A stretch of 64,000 nt of DNA from Hyphomicrobiales bacterium (lineage in GTDB: Bacteria > Pseudomonadota > Alphaproteobacteria > Rhizobiales > Rhizobiaceae), in the NCBI GenBank assembly GCA_900467685.1, contig UBQX01000010.1, positions 1-64,000 of the forward strand, written 5' to 3'. The position numbers and the translations under genes are program-made. Positions 54,416 to 64,000 of the stretch are shown here, piece by piece. The number at the start of each line of letters is the position of its first letter. Within the stretch, counting starts at the first letter, position 1. Below the pieces are notes generated by a model. That model saw nothing but the letters and a program-made list of their open reading frames with translations, had not been told where the DNA came from and did not search any database.

Positions 54416-55435
54416 ATGACGATGACCATGAAAGCAGCAGTCGTTCGCGACTTCAAAGCCCCACTTGTAATCGAGGAAATGCCGGTCCCGCAGCCGGGCG
54501 AGGGGCAGATCCTCGTCAAGTTCGAGGCGACCGGCGTCTGCCATACCGATCTGCACGCCGCACGCGGTGACTGGCCGGTGAAGCCCAATCCGCCCTTCAT
54601 TCCGGGCCATGAGGGTGTCGGTTTCGTCGCAGCGCTGGGCAAGGGCGTGACCCGCGTCAAGGAAGGCGATCGCGTCGGCGTGCCGTGGCTGCACACGGCC
54701 TGCGGCTATTGCCCGCATTGCCGCACGGGCTGGGAAACGCTTTGCGGTTCGCAGAAGAATACGGGTTACTCCGTCAACGGCAGCTTCGCCCAATACGGCC
54801 TTGCCGATCCGGATTATGTCGGCCTGCTGCCCGCCAAGCTCGAATTTGGCCCGGCCGCGCCCGTGCTCTGCGCCGGCGTGACGGTCTACAAGGGCCTGAA
54901 GGAAACCGAAGTAAAGCCCGGCGAATGGGTTCTCATTTCGGGCATCGGCGGTCTGGGCCACATGGCCGTGCAATATGCCAAGGCCATGGGCATGCACGTC
55001 GCCGCCGTCGATATTTTCCCGGAAAAGCTCGCACTGGCGAAGAAGCTCGGCGCTGACGTGACCATCAATGCACGCGACGAAAAGGCCGTGGCCGAATTCC
55101 AGGCGCATGGGGTGCACGGCGCGCTCGTCACCGCTGTCTCGCCAAAGGCCATGGAGCAGGCCTTCCATCTTCTCCGCTCGCACGGCACGATGGCGCTGGT
55201 CGGTTTGCCGCCGGGCTTCATCAGCCTGCCCGTCTTCGACACGGTGCTGAAGCGCATTACAGTGCGCGGCTCCATCGTCGGCACGCGCCAGGATCTGGAA
55301 GAGTCGCTGGAATTTGCCGGCGAAGGAAAGGTCGCGTCGCACTTCTCTTGGGACAAGCTTGAGAACATCAACGCCATCTTCGAAACGATGGAGAAGGGCG
55401 CCATCGACGGCCGCATCGTTCTCGATCTTCATTGA
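54416..55435 (+). CDS. adhP: Zinc-dependent alcohol dehydrogenase (AdhP-like)
   Basis: 339-residue MDR-family dehydrogenase. Catalytic zinc ligands are Cys in GVCHTDLH and His in PGHEGVG, the structural zinc site is CGYCPHCRTGWETLC and the NAD fold is ISGIGGLGHMAVQ. The short chain and the substrate-loop features resemble propanol-preferring AdhP. The annotated start is the first of three in-frame ATGs (54416, 54422, 54428). It has its own terminator. Confidence 0.9.
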   Translation: MTMTMKAAVVRDFKAPLVIEEMPVPQPGEGQILVKFEATGVCHTDLHAARGDWPVKPNPPFIPGHEGVGFVAALGKGVTRVKEGDRVGVPWLHTACGYCPHCRTGWETLCGSQKNTGYSVNGSFAQYGLADPDYVGLLPAKLEFGPAAPVLCAGVTVYKGLKETEVKPGEWVLISGIGGLGHMAVQYAKAMGMHVAAVDIFPEKLALAKKLGADVTINARDEKAVAEFQAHGVHGALVTAVSPKAMEQAFHLLRSHGTMALVGLPPGFISLPVFDTVLKRITVRGSIVGTRQDLEESLEFAGEGKVASHFSWDKLENINAIFETMEKGAIDGRIVLDLH

Positions 55436-55454
55436 GCAGTTGAAGTGGACGAAA

Positions 55455-55489
55455 GCCGCGCAGACCGGGAACGGTCTGCGCGGCTTTTT
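55455..55489 (+). terminator. Terminator after adhP
   Basis: GCCGCGCAGACC-6 nt-GGTCTGCGCGGC followed by TTTTT: a 12-bp perfect stem. Confidence 0.92.
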
Positions 55490-55610
55490 CGTTGAGGAAA
55501 ACGCCTCACGACTTTGTGTTTTGCCGCATCAGGTCCGGCGGGCCACCATGCGCGTATTGGCAATTGGGGGTGTGGGGACGCCATCCATCGATCCAGAGGA
55601 GACCGACGTC

Positions 55611-56516
55611 ATGACGAAGTCCGATCAAGATAAAGAATCCGCCCAGGCGCCGAAAGTCACGCAGGCCATGATCAATGCGTATGATGAATATACGCATCTG
55701 ACGCTCGACCGCCGCGATTTCATGCGCAAGCTCACCGCCTTGACCGGGTCGGCCGCGACAGCCGCCGCCGTGGCGCCGCTGCTGGCCGCCAACCAGGCGA
55801 AGGCCGAGATGGTTGCCCCAGATGACAATCGCCTTAAGGCTGAGGACGTCACATTCCCCGGCGCGACCGGAGAGATCAAGGCCTACAAGGTGCGCCCCGC
55901 CAATGCGACCGGCAAACTTCCGGCCGTCATCGTCATTCATGAGAACCGGGGCTTGAACCCGCATATCAAGGACATCGCCCGCCGGGTTGCGCTGGAAGGT
56001 TTCGAGGCGCTGGCGCCCGATTATCTCTCTCCGGCCGGCGGCACGCCGTCAGACGAGGACAAGGCACGCGAAATGATCTCGGCCCTGAAGCCGGAGGACG
56101 CGACCGCCAATTCGGTGGCTGCTGTCAAATACCTGGAAAGCGCTTCGGACACGACCGGCAAGGTTGGTGCCATCGGTTTCTGCTGGGGCGGTGGCCTTGC
56201 CAACCAGACCGCGGTGAACTCCCCCGATCTCAAGGCCGCCGTCGCCTATTACGGAGCGCAGCCGAAATTCGAGGATGTCCCGAAGATCAAGGCCGCTCTT
56301 CTGCTTCACTATGCCGGGCTGGATGAGCGCATCAATGCCGGCATCGAGGCCTACAAGAAGGCGCTGACGGATTCCGGCAAGGACTTCCAGATTTACATCT
56401 ATGACGGTGTCAACCACGCCTTCAACAACGACACGTCCGCTGCCCGCTACAACAAGCAGGCCGCCGATCTCGCCTGGAGCCGGACGATCGCCTTCCTGAA
56501 GGAAAAGCTTGCCTGA
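55611..56516 (+). CDS. Tat-exported dienelactone-hydrolase-family protein (YghX-like)
   Basis: 301-residue alpha/beta hydrolase. A polar N-terminus ends in LDRRDFMRKLTALTG, a twin-arginine signal, then an Ala-rich core up to about residue 62 (NQAKAEM). The nucleophile is Cys in GFCWGGGLA, as in dienelactone hydrolases; the His is in DGVNHAF and the Asp in YAGLDERINA. The first motif (NAYDEYTHLTLDRR) recurs in the small ORF at 54094. Start at 55611 with AGAGGAG upstream. Its stop is 2 bp from the convergent oxyR. Periplasmic substrate unknown. Confidence 0.85.
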   Translation: MTKSDQDKESAQAPKVTQAMINAYDEYTHLTLDRRDFMRKLTALTGSAATAAAVAPLLAANQAKAEMVAPDDNRLKAEDVTFPGATGEIKAYKVRPANATGKLPAVIVIHENRGLNPHIKDIARRVALEGFEALAPDYLSPAGGTPSDEDKAREMISALKPEDATANSVAAVKYLESASDTTGKVGAIGFCWGGGLANQTAVNSPDLKAAVAYYGAQPKFEDVPKIKAALLLHYAGLDERINAGIEAYKKALTDSGKDFQIYIYDGVNHAFNNDTSAARYNKQAADLAWSRTIAFLKEKLA

Positions 56517-56518
56517 AC

Positions 56519-57466
56519 TCAGGCGTTCAAGGCTGCGGACGGGCCGGTTTCCGGCTCGTCCACCTTCAGGAGTTCCCCGGCCGCGCGGTTGCAAACGGCC
56601 CCGAAAGCCTCGAAATCCTTCCGCCGCATGGCGCTGCCCTTGCGCCAGATGAGGCCGATCTCGCGATAGGGCTGCGGCTCTGCCATGCGCACGACGCGCA
56701 TGCGGTTGCGGTCGGCCTCGTCCTTGACCGCGATCTCCGGGATCAGCGTGATTCCCATGCCATGGCTCACCATCTGCAAGAGCGTCGTCATTGACGTTGC
56801 GCCGAAATTGGAGACGCGCCGGCCGGAGCCCGCGCCGCAGACGGCGAGCGCCTGTTCGCGCAGGCAGTGGCCCTCGTCGAGCAGAAGCAGTCGCTCCACG
56901 TCCACCTCGTCGACGCTGAGCGGCGACATCAGGATGTCGGTCTCATTGTCGGCGCTGGCGACGAGAAAATGGTCGCGGAAGAGGGGCAGACTTTCGACAT
57001 TACTCGCCTCGGCCGGCAGTGCAATCAGCGCGCAATCCAGCCGCCCGGCTTGCAGTTCATCGAGGCACTGCCGCGTGATCGCCTCGCGCATTTCAAGATT
57101 GAGATCGGGATAGTCCGCCTTCAGGATCGGGATCAGCCGCGGCACGAGATAGGGCGCGACGGTCGGGATCATGCCCAGCCGCAGCCGTCCTTCCAGCGTC
57201 GCGCGCGATTGCCGCGCCCGGTCATGCAGCCTGTCCACGCCGGCCAGGATCGACCGGATTTCCGGCAGCAATCCTTCGCCTTCCTCCGTCAGATAGGTGC
57301 CGGCGCGCGAGCGCTCGACCAGCTTGACGCCGAGCGCCGCCTCCATGTCGGCGATCTGCGCGGAAAGCGCCGGCTGGCTGACATTGACCATCTCGGCCGC
57401 CTTGCCGAAATGGCCGGTGGTCGCAAGAGCCTCGAAATAGCGCATTTGACGGATGGTAATCATCAT
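56519..57466 (-). CDS. oxyR: OxyR, peroxide-sensing LysR regulator
   Basis: 315 residues. N-terminal HTH: MRYFEALATTGHFGKAAEMVNVSQPALS. The redox site is present as DEGHCLREQALAVC with the two cysteines 9 residues apart in sequence, as in OxyR proteins. It is divergent from katG with 243 bp between the start codons and has an OxyR-like half-site over its own start. It would activate katG on H2O2 stress and regulate itself. Confidence 0.92.
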   Translation of the reverse strand: MMITIRQMRYFEALATTGHFGKAAEMVNVSQPALSAQIADMEAALGVKLVERSRAGTYLTEEGEGLLPEIRSILAGVDRLHDRARQSRATLEGRLRLGMIPTVAPYLVPRLIPILKADYPDLNLEMREAITRQCLDELQAGRLDCALIALPAEASNVESLPLFRDHFLVASADNETDILMSPLSVDEVDVERLLLLDEGHCLREQALAVCGAGSGRRVSNFGATSMTTLLQMVSHGMGITLIPEIAVKDEADRNRMRVVRMAEPQPYREIGLIWRKGSAMRRKDFEAFGAVCNRAAGELLKVDEPETGPSAALNA

Positions 57467-57480
57467 AGGTTTTCCTTATC
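57464..57480. promoter_or_regulatory. Candidate OxyR-binding element
   Basis: CATAGGTTTTCCTTATC matches the OxyR consensus GATAGGTTNAACCTATC at 12 of 16 fixed positions. It overlaps the oxyR start codon. AT-rich sequence with further ATA/TAT steps continues to 57510. Confidence 0.45.
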
Positions 57481-57637
57481 GAAAATTTCAAAAAATACAA
57501 TTGGAGACTATGCGAAATTGATGCAAGATTGCCGATGTGTCCGGCCCGTACCGGCAAAAAGAACGTCACTTGAGGGATGGAGGAAAAGGTCGTTCGCGGC
57601 CCGCGCGATGCGGGATGTGCTCGGCGTTCGCAGATGA

Positions 57638-59923
<2,286 letters not shown>

Positions 59924-59945
59924 TCGGATCAAGCAAGTGATCGTG

Positions 59946-59972
59946 AAAAGGCGGGCGCTTTGCCCGCCTTTT
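59946..59972 (+). terminator. Terminator after katG
   Basis: AAAAGGCGGGC-GCTTT-GCCCGCCTTTT: an 11-bp stem with its own T-run. Confidence 0.9.
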
Positions 59973-60110
59973 CTGTTTGAGCGCATGGAGTTGAATTATA
60001 AGTCTCGCGTAGCTTAACCATCCCAGAGATATTTCAGGACAGAAGATAGGTTTTATTGCATAGGTTCGCCCCGTCAGCGCGATGAGACGCGCACTGTTCG
60101 GGGAACGATC

Positions 60111-60461
60111 ATGAAACTGCTTAAGGTTGCGGCCGCTGCCGCGCTCGCATGCGCAATGTCTGCTTCGTCGGCATTCTCTGCCGGCATGGAATTCAAGATC
60201 CACAACAAGTCTGATTACGTCATCAACGGCTTCTACGTTCAGGGCAAAGACGGCTCGCTCAGCGACAACTGGATGAATTTCGAGTTGAACGGCAACGAGA
60301 CGGCGAACATGAAGTTCGACTATGATGGCGACTGTGACATCGTTTTCGTCGTTGCCTGGGCGGCCACCGATGGCTCCGAGATCAAGGGCGATCCGACCTC
60401 CATCGACATCTGCAAGGCTGACAACATCTATTTCGATGGCAAGGAAGCCACCTACGACTGA
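60111..60461 (+). CDS. Small secreted protein of unknown function
   Basis: 116 residues with a Sec signal peptide (MKLLKVAAAAALACAMSASSAFSA) and a mature domain rich in Asp, Asn and aromatic residues: FKIHNKSDYVINGFYVQGKDG and DYDGDCDIVFVVAW with two cysteines (CD and IC) that could form a disulfide. Acidic, perhaps Ca2+ binding. It has its own terminator. A TTAACCAT octamer lies ~95 bp upstream, resembling the Sinorhizobium CtrA motif. I do not recognise the family. Confidence 0.75.
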   Translation: MKLLKVAAAAALACAMSASSAFSAGMEFKIHNKSDYVINGFYVQGKDGSLSDNWMNFELNGNETANMKFDYDGDCDIVFVVAWAATDGSEIKGDPTSIDICKADNIYFDGKEATYD

Positions 60462-60489
60462 TGACCATTTGCAAGGGTCAGGAAAGACG

Positions 60490-60516
60490 AACGCCGGCTC
60501 TGAGGCCGGCGTTTTC
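60490..60516 (+). terminator. Terminator after the secreted protein gene
   Basis: AACGCCGGC-TCTGAG-GCCGGCGTT followed by TTCTTTT. Confidence 0.85.
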
Positions 60517-60535
60517 TTTTCTACGGTCGCAAGGG

Positions 60536-60859
60536 TTAGCGACGGATGATCGGGCAACCCGGGCGATTGGCAACGACCATGCGGTCCATCCGATAGCCGC
60601 GTTTGCCTTCCAGGATCACCCGGTTCGGCGAGCGGCCGATCACCGCAGCACCGCGCATACCGGATCGCGCAGCCCGCCACACGGCCTCCCGATTTGTGCA
60701 GGCACGCTGCTGATGCCAGCGCGGCCGGTGCTGATAATATCCGTCACGGACCTCGACACGCACGCCCACGTCACGGGCAGCCGCCACGGAAGGAACGGTG
60801 GCAATGGAGCCGAGGCCGATCAATGCCGCAAATGCGGCCTTGGTGAAAAGCGAAGTCAT
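60536..60859 (-). CDS. Small exported basic protein of unknown function
   Basis: 107 residues with a signal peptide (MTSLFTKAAFAALIGLGSI, cleavage near VAA-ARD). The mature part is Arg-rich with two Cys (RACTNREA and RPGCPIIRR), and reads AARSGMRGAAVIGRSPNRVILEGKRG. Similar short exported proteins with a C-terminal GCP are widespread in rhizobia without known function. ATG 60859 is chosen because CGGAGGA lies 6 bp upstream; another ATG is at 60877. Convergent with the gene at 60111. Confidence 0.7.
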   Translation of the reverse strand: MTSLFTKAAFAALIGLGSIATVPSVAAARDVGVRVEVRDGYYQHRPRWHQQRACTNREAVWRAARSGMRGAAVIGRSPNRVILEGKRGYRMDRMVVANRPGCPIIRR

Positions 60860-61019
60860 GGGCTTCCTCCGGTTCATTTTGTCGGTTGCTGGATTTTTCG
60901 TTTCGACGATCCCCGAGTGTCGGGAGCCGCCGAGATCAATCGCGGTCAGTAGCGATTGTTCCGAAAATTAGCATCCGCTGACTGAACCAAAGCCAAATCC
61001 TGCATTCATCGACAGTTCA

Positions 61020-61970
61020 TCACCAGCTCGAACCGGAATTGACCGCCACGAGATAGGGGAGCTTCGCCGCTGCCTTAAAGTCCTCGTTGATATCCGCCCC
61101 GAAGGTCGCTGGCGTGATATTGTCGAGACAGGCAGCGATATGGCTGGTGATGGCGTTCATCAGCGAGGGGGCGACACCCGGGCGCTTCATGATGCCGATC
61201 TGGATCGGCGCGAGCGCCGGGAAACCGTCCTGTTGGCTCAGAACCTTCATGCCGGTGCGCAGCGCCGATTCCGGCTGCACCGAAACTGCCATGCCGGCGA
61301 GCACGGCGGCGGCGAGCACCGTCGAGGACCAACTGGTGAACAGGATGTGATAGTCCCGCCCGATCGAATCGAGTGCGGTACACGCCGCCTGCCGCCACTG
61401 GCAATCCGTGCGCCCCAGCGCCAGCGGAACCGGCGCGTTGTCCGGCAGCGGATGGTTCGCCGAGGCGACCCAGCAAAGCGGCTCGGTGCGCACGACTTCC
61501 GAAACCCGCGCGCGTGGATTATGCGTCACGAGTGCGACGTCAAGCTCGCCCCGCTTCATCTTCTCCGCCAGGTCGACCGAGGATTCGCAGATGATGTTGA
61601 GTTCGACGCCGGGATTGGTGCGCGCAAATCGGCTGATGATCTCGGGCATGTAGCGATCGGCATAATCGTCCGGCGTGCCGATGCGAAGGCTGCCTTCGAG
61701 GCGATTGTCATCAAAGGCAGCGATCGCTTCGTTGTTCAGACGCAGCATGCGGCGCGCAAAGATCAGCAGCCGCTCGCCCTCGGGGGTCAATTTGTTACCC
61801 CGGCCGTCCTTGATGAAGAGCTGCTTGCTCAGCCGCTCTTCCAGTCGACGCATCTGCATGGACACGGCAGACTGCGTCTTGAACACGCGATCGGCGGCTT
61901 TCGTGAAGCTTCCCGTGTCCACGATCGCCACGAAAGTTTGCAACTGGTCGATATCAAGGGGTGCAGCCAT
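61020..61970 (-). CDS. LysR regulator of the LsrB/VtlR type
   Basis: 316 residues. HTH: LDIDQLQTFVAIVDTGSFTKAADRVFKTQSAVSMQ, in two parts. The effector domain has several cysteines (NIICESS, EPLCWVAS, TDCQWRQAACT, IAACLDN), as in the redox-responsive LsrB of Sinorhizobium. In Rhizobiales, LsrB/VtlR genes lie beside AbcR-type small RNA genes and LsrB has been linked to glutathione synthesis. Here a structured transcript candidate is divergent from the gene and gshA is 1.3 kb away, so context supports the assignment. Start at 61970 with GGAG 6 bp upstream. Confidence 0.75.
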   Translation of the reverse strand: MAAPLDIDQLQTFVAIVDTGSFTKAADRVFKTQSAVSMQMRRLEERLSKQLFIKDGRGNKLTPEGERLLIFARRMLRLNNEAIAAFDDNRLEGSLRIGTPDDYADRYMPEIISRFARTNPGVELNIICESSVDLAEKMKRGELDVALVTHNPRARVSEVVRTEPLCWVASANHPLPDNAPVPLALGRTDCQWRQAACTALDSIGRDYHILFTSWSSTVLAAAVLAGMAVSVQPESALRTGMKVLSQQDGFPALAPIQIGIMKRPGVAPSLMNAITSHIAACLDNITPATFGADINEDFKAAAKLPYLVAVNSGSSW

Positions 61971-62061
61971 CGCCAACTCCATCAAGCTTGTTGATGGTTA
62001 TCATTAAAAACATTCGATGGACTGATCAATAAAAAATTGCGAACCTTACCATATTCAAAGG

Positions 62062-62244
62062 AAAGAGCACTTTTCGCCAAGACGAAAAGGGTTGAGAAGT
62101 GCATTCATCCTGTCGGCTTTCGAGCGAACCGTCCCTGGGTCGCGATCTTCGAGAGACGATTTGCCTCCAGTTTTCCCCGCAGGGTCCCGCCAATAGACCC
62201 TGCCTCTTGGCCCGGTCCTGCTCCCAAAGCGGCCGGGCTTTTTT
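62062..62244 (+). ncRNA. Candidate small RNA, possibly AbcR/alpha-r15-like
   Basis: No ORF here has coding character, yet the plus strand ends in a terminator: GCCCGG (62210-62215), a 17-nt loop containing CTCCC, CCGGGC (62233-62238) and six Ts. Upstream are a perfect 7-bp hairpin, CAGGGTC-9 nt-GACCCTG (62180-62202), a C/T-rich single-stranded stretch (GCCTCCAGTTTTCCCC) and a larger fold closed by GCACTT/AAGTGC (62067-62102). The 5' end is uncertain; a shorter ~110-nt form is possible. CU-rich loops and the adjacent LsrB/VtlR-like gene suggest the AbcR family, which I could not verify. Confidence 0.5.
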
Positions 62245-62257
62245 CTTGGCCGAAGTG

Positions 62258-63121
62258 CTACTTCGACTCGCTGCCGCCGAAGCCCTTCATGTAGCCGTCG
62301 AAAATCTGCTCCATGCTTTTCTGGTAGGATTTCTGCACCTCGAGCCCGCTGTCGAAGAGCGAACCGACAAGCTCGGAATATTGCGAAAGATCGACCGTCT
62401 TCGGCATGTCTACGGCTTCCGGCTTGGCGGCGGGCTTCGGTGCTTCGGGCTGCGCGTTCGGCGGCGTCATGAAGCCTTGCATCATCTTCATGAAGGCGCC
62501 CGCGCCAAAGGGATCCGCCTGCTCGGGTGCCGGCTTGGCCGCACCACCGCCCATCATCATCTGCATCATTTGCAGGAAGGGATTTTCGATGGGCTCCGGC
62601 TTCTTCGGCTTGGGCGCGAAGCCGGCAGCCTCCATCCATTGCGTCATCGCGCCCATCATCGGGTTAGAGGCCGTCCACTGGTCGGTCATGGTCTTGTACT
62701 GGCCGGTCATTTCCTTGATCAGGCCGCCCGCCATGGCGCTGGCCATCGCCGGCATCATGGCACGCAGCATGTCCTGGCCAACGCCGGTCACCTTGGCGGC
62801 CTGCTCGGCAATCGCCTTCTGCACGTCCACCGGGCCGAAGATGGTGCCCATGAAGTTCTGCCCGTCGGCAATGCCCTGCGGCGAGAAGGCGGCGTTCACG
62901 TCCTCGAAATACTTGGCATAGTTGCCGCTCATGAGCGAGGACATCAGTGTGCTGAAATCGTAAGGATTGGCAGCGCTGCGCTTGAGGCCGGTCGAAAAAG
63001 CCGGTGTCAGGGCAGCCATGGCCTTCGCCATCTGCTCCTGCGCAAGCCCGAATTGCGCGGAAAAGGCTTCCAGCGCCTTCCCGTTTTGAGCCTGCATCAT
63101 CAAGTCAAAAAGCGGCAGCAT
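62258..63121 (-). CDS. DUF937-like protein of unknown function
   Basis: 287 residues. The N-terminal half (LFDLMMQAQNGKALEAFSAQFGLAQEQ, in parts, and ALTPAFSTGLKR) resembles the DUF937 helical repeat. The middle is Met-rich (MMQMMMGGG, MKMMQGFM), with Pro/Ala/Lys linkers, and the C-terminal ~60 residues are helical (YSELVGSLFDSGLEVQKSYQ) and somewhat phasin-like. There is no signal peptide. ATG 63121 has GGGG upstream. A granule- or polymer-associated role is possible but unproven. Confidence 0.75.
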   Translation of the reverse strand: MLPLFDLMMQAQNGKALEAFSAQFGLAQEQMAKAMAALTPAFSTGLKRSAANPYDFSTLMSSLMSGNYAKYFEDVNAAFSPQGIADGQNFMGTIFGPVDVQKAIAEQAAKVTGVGQDMLRAMMPAMASAMAGGLIKEMTGQYKTMTDQWTASNPMMGAMTQWMEAAGFAPKPKKPEPIENPFLQMMQMMMGGGAAKPAPEQADPFGAGAFMKMMQGFMTPPNAQPEAPKPAAKPEAVDMPKTVDLSQYSELVGSLFDSGLEVQKSYQKSMEQIFDGYMKGFGGSESK

Positions 63122-63235
63122 GCGAATCCCCTTCAATCAGTTGTGGGGATCACTATATCGGTGAAATCGTGAAGGAAAACTCCCGAAGCCTCACCCATTT
63201 GCAATTTTGCTGAATTGGGCTAGCCCGAGTGGACC

Positions 63236-64000
63236 TCAATACTGCCAGGCTTCGAAGGCCGGTTCGACGCTTTCCTTCCAGGCGCCCCGGTACTCGGCCA
63301 GCATGTCCTCGGCCAGAACCTTGCCCTTGGCCAGCATCTCGTCGAGCGGATCTAGGTAGATCGCTTCGTTCTGACCGGCCGCATTGAGGCGCGCGCGGTT
63401 CTTGAGACCCAGCCGGCTGATGGCCAGCACGTCCTTGGCCACGTCCGCAAGCCGTCCGCCACGGAAGGGCGCATTCAACCCCTGTGTCGGCACGGCATTG
63501 CGCAGTGCTTGAACCTCTTCAAACGTCCAGTCGCGCGTCAGCGTCTCAGCAGCGGCAAGCGCCTGCGCGTCATAGAGCAGCCCGACCCAGAAGGCGGGAA
63601 GGGCGGCAATGCGCGAGAGAGGGCCACCATCAGCGCCGCGCATCTCGAGGAAACGCTTGAGCCGCACGTCCGGGAAGAGCGTGGAAAGATGGTTCGCCCA
63701 GTCGCCCATATTGGGCTCCCAGTCGGCAACCTCACCCTTCAGCGCGCCATCGAGAGCTTGGCTGAACGTGATGTGCGTGCAATCGTGATACTTGCCGTCG
63801 CGCACGACGAAATACATCGGCACGTCGAGCGCCCATTTCACATAGTCCTTGAACCCGAAATCCGGATTGAAGGTGAAGGGCAGGAGGCCGGAGCGGGCGT
63901 TGTCCGTGTCGCGCCAGATCTCGCCGCGCCAGGAGAGATACCCATTCGGCTTGCCCTCGGTGAAAGGCGAGGCGGCAAAGAGCGCCGTTGCCAGCGACTG
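63236..64000 (-). CDS. gshA: Glutamate-cysteine ligase, plant/alphaproteobacterial type (partial, 5' end beyond window)
   Basis: C-terminal ~254 residues of the enzyme for the first step of glutathione synthesis. The frame runs to the window edge: YLSWRGEIWRDTDNARSGLL, FTFNPDFGFKDYVKWALDVPMYF in pieces, then HITFSQALDGA, RFLEMRGADGGP and LPAFWVGLLYD, which are characteristic of the GCS2/plant-like class. A GTG at 63841 is internal and not the start. Total length of the family is ~455 residues, so about 200 are outside. It lies near the LsrB-like regulator and katG-oxyR. Confidence 0.92.
   Translation of the reverse strand, partial: QSLATALFAASPFTEGKPNGYLSWRGEIWRDTDNARSGLLPFTFNPDFGFKDYVKWALDVPMYFVVRDGKYHDCTHITFSQALDGALKGEVADWEPNMGDWANHLSTLFPDVRLKRFLEMRGADGGPLSRIAALPAFWVGLLYDAQALAAAETLTRDWTFEEVQALRNAVPTQGLNAPFRGGRLADVAKDVLAISRLGLKNRARLNAAGQNEAIYLDPLDEMLAKGKVLAEDMLAEYRGAWKESVEPAFEAWQY

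Noticed and set aside
62037-62294. 85-codon frame over the candidate sRNA
   Set aside because: It runs through an intrinsic terminator and into the antisense of the DUF937-like gene; no coding character.

Overview
The window looks like a chromosomal segment of an alphaproteobacterium of the Rhizobiales, most likely Rhizobiaceae (Agrobacterium/Rhizobium relatives). The support is a RirA-type iron regulator with Irr-like and RirA-like operators, a PdhS-type cell-cycle kinase preceded by a full CtrA box, a tRNA-His with the alphaproteobacterial G1:U72/A73 acceptor end, a plant/alphaproteobacterial-type glutamate-cysteine ligase, an LsrB/VtlR-like regulator and uniformly GC-rich genes.

Layout. 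0.2-3.85 kb: drug-type MFS pump, then convergent ppx-rlmE. 4.1-7.1 kb: tRNA-Gln(CTG) with two tandem decayed integrative-element ends; the first integrase lacks its catalytic Tyr segment and is fused in frame to the C-terminus of a thiamine-diphosphate enzyme. 7.2-15.7 kb (minus strand): an amide utilisation locus. amiC-amiR lie ahead of a leader with tandem hexaloop hairpins and a textbook terminator, followed by a nitrilase-fold hydrolase, a binding protein, livH, a fused livM-livG, livF and an amidase. This is an AmiC/AmiR antitermination circuit controlling a dedicated importer and two hydrolases. A ~135-bp direct repeat lies on each side (6.6 and 15.9 kb), and a broken ABC ATPase gene adjoins the second copy. 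16.5-22.4 kb: an operon with a NitT/TauT-type importer and two amidohydrolases of the TrzA/AtzB type.

23-28.9 kb: a small hypothetical gene, a Cys-rich copper-storage-type protein, dabA-dabB (inorganic carbon uptake) and a divergent LysR regulator. 28.8-35.7 kb: a lactone-oxidase/PLP-fold/MFS cassette with TetR, enclosed by two paralogous LuxR plus stand-alone receiver modules. 35.9-39.2 kb: rirA, a ferric-iron binding protein and methylmalonate-semialdehyde dehydrogenase. 39.3-48 kb: an unknown coiled-coil protein, LysR, tRNA-His, phasin, a PdhS-like kinase and an FbpB-like iron permease.

48-56.5 kb: acetoacetyl-CoA synthetase, AsmA-like protein, patatin, 3-hydroxybutyrate dehydrogenase, an alcohol dehydrogenase and a Tat-exported dienelactone hydrolase whose N-terminal motif recurs in a 63-residue ORF nearby. 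With the phasin this suggests polyhydroxybutyrate/ketone-body turnover. 56.5-64 kb: oxyR-katG, two small secreted proteins, an LsrB/VtlR-like LysR gene with a divergent candidate small RNA, a DUF937-like protein, and gshA running off the window end; this is an oxidative-stress neighbourhood.

The most unusual items are the AmiR-controlled amide island with its bracketing repeats, the integrase/ThDP-enzyme chimera at the tRNA, the duplicated LuxR-receiver modules around the oxidase cassette, and the candidate sRNA. Assignments come from reading protein motifs and DNA by eye; no database search was run.
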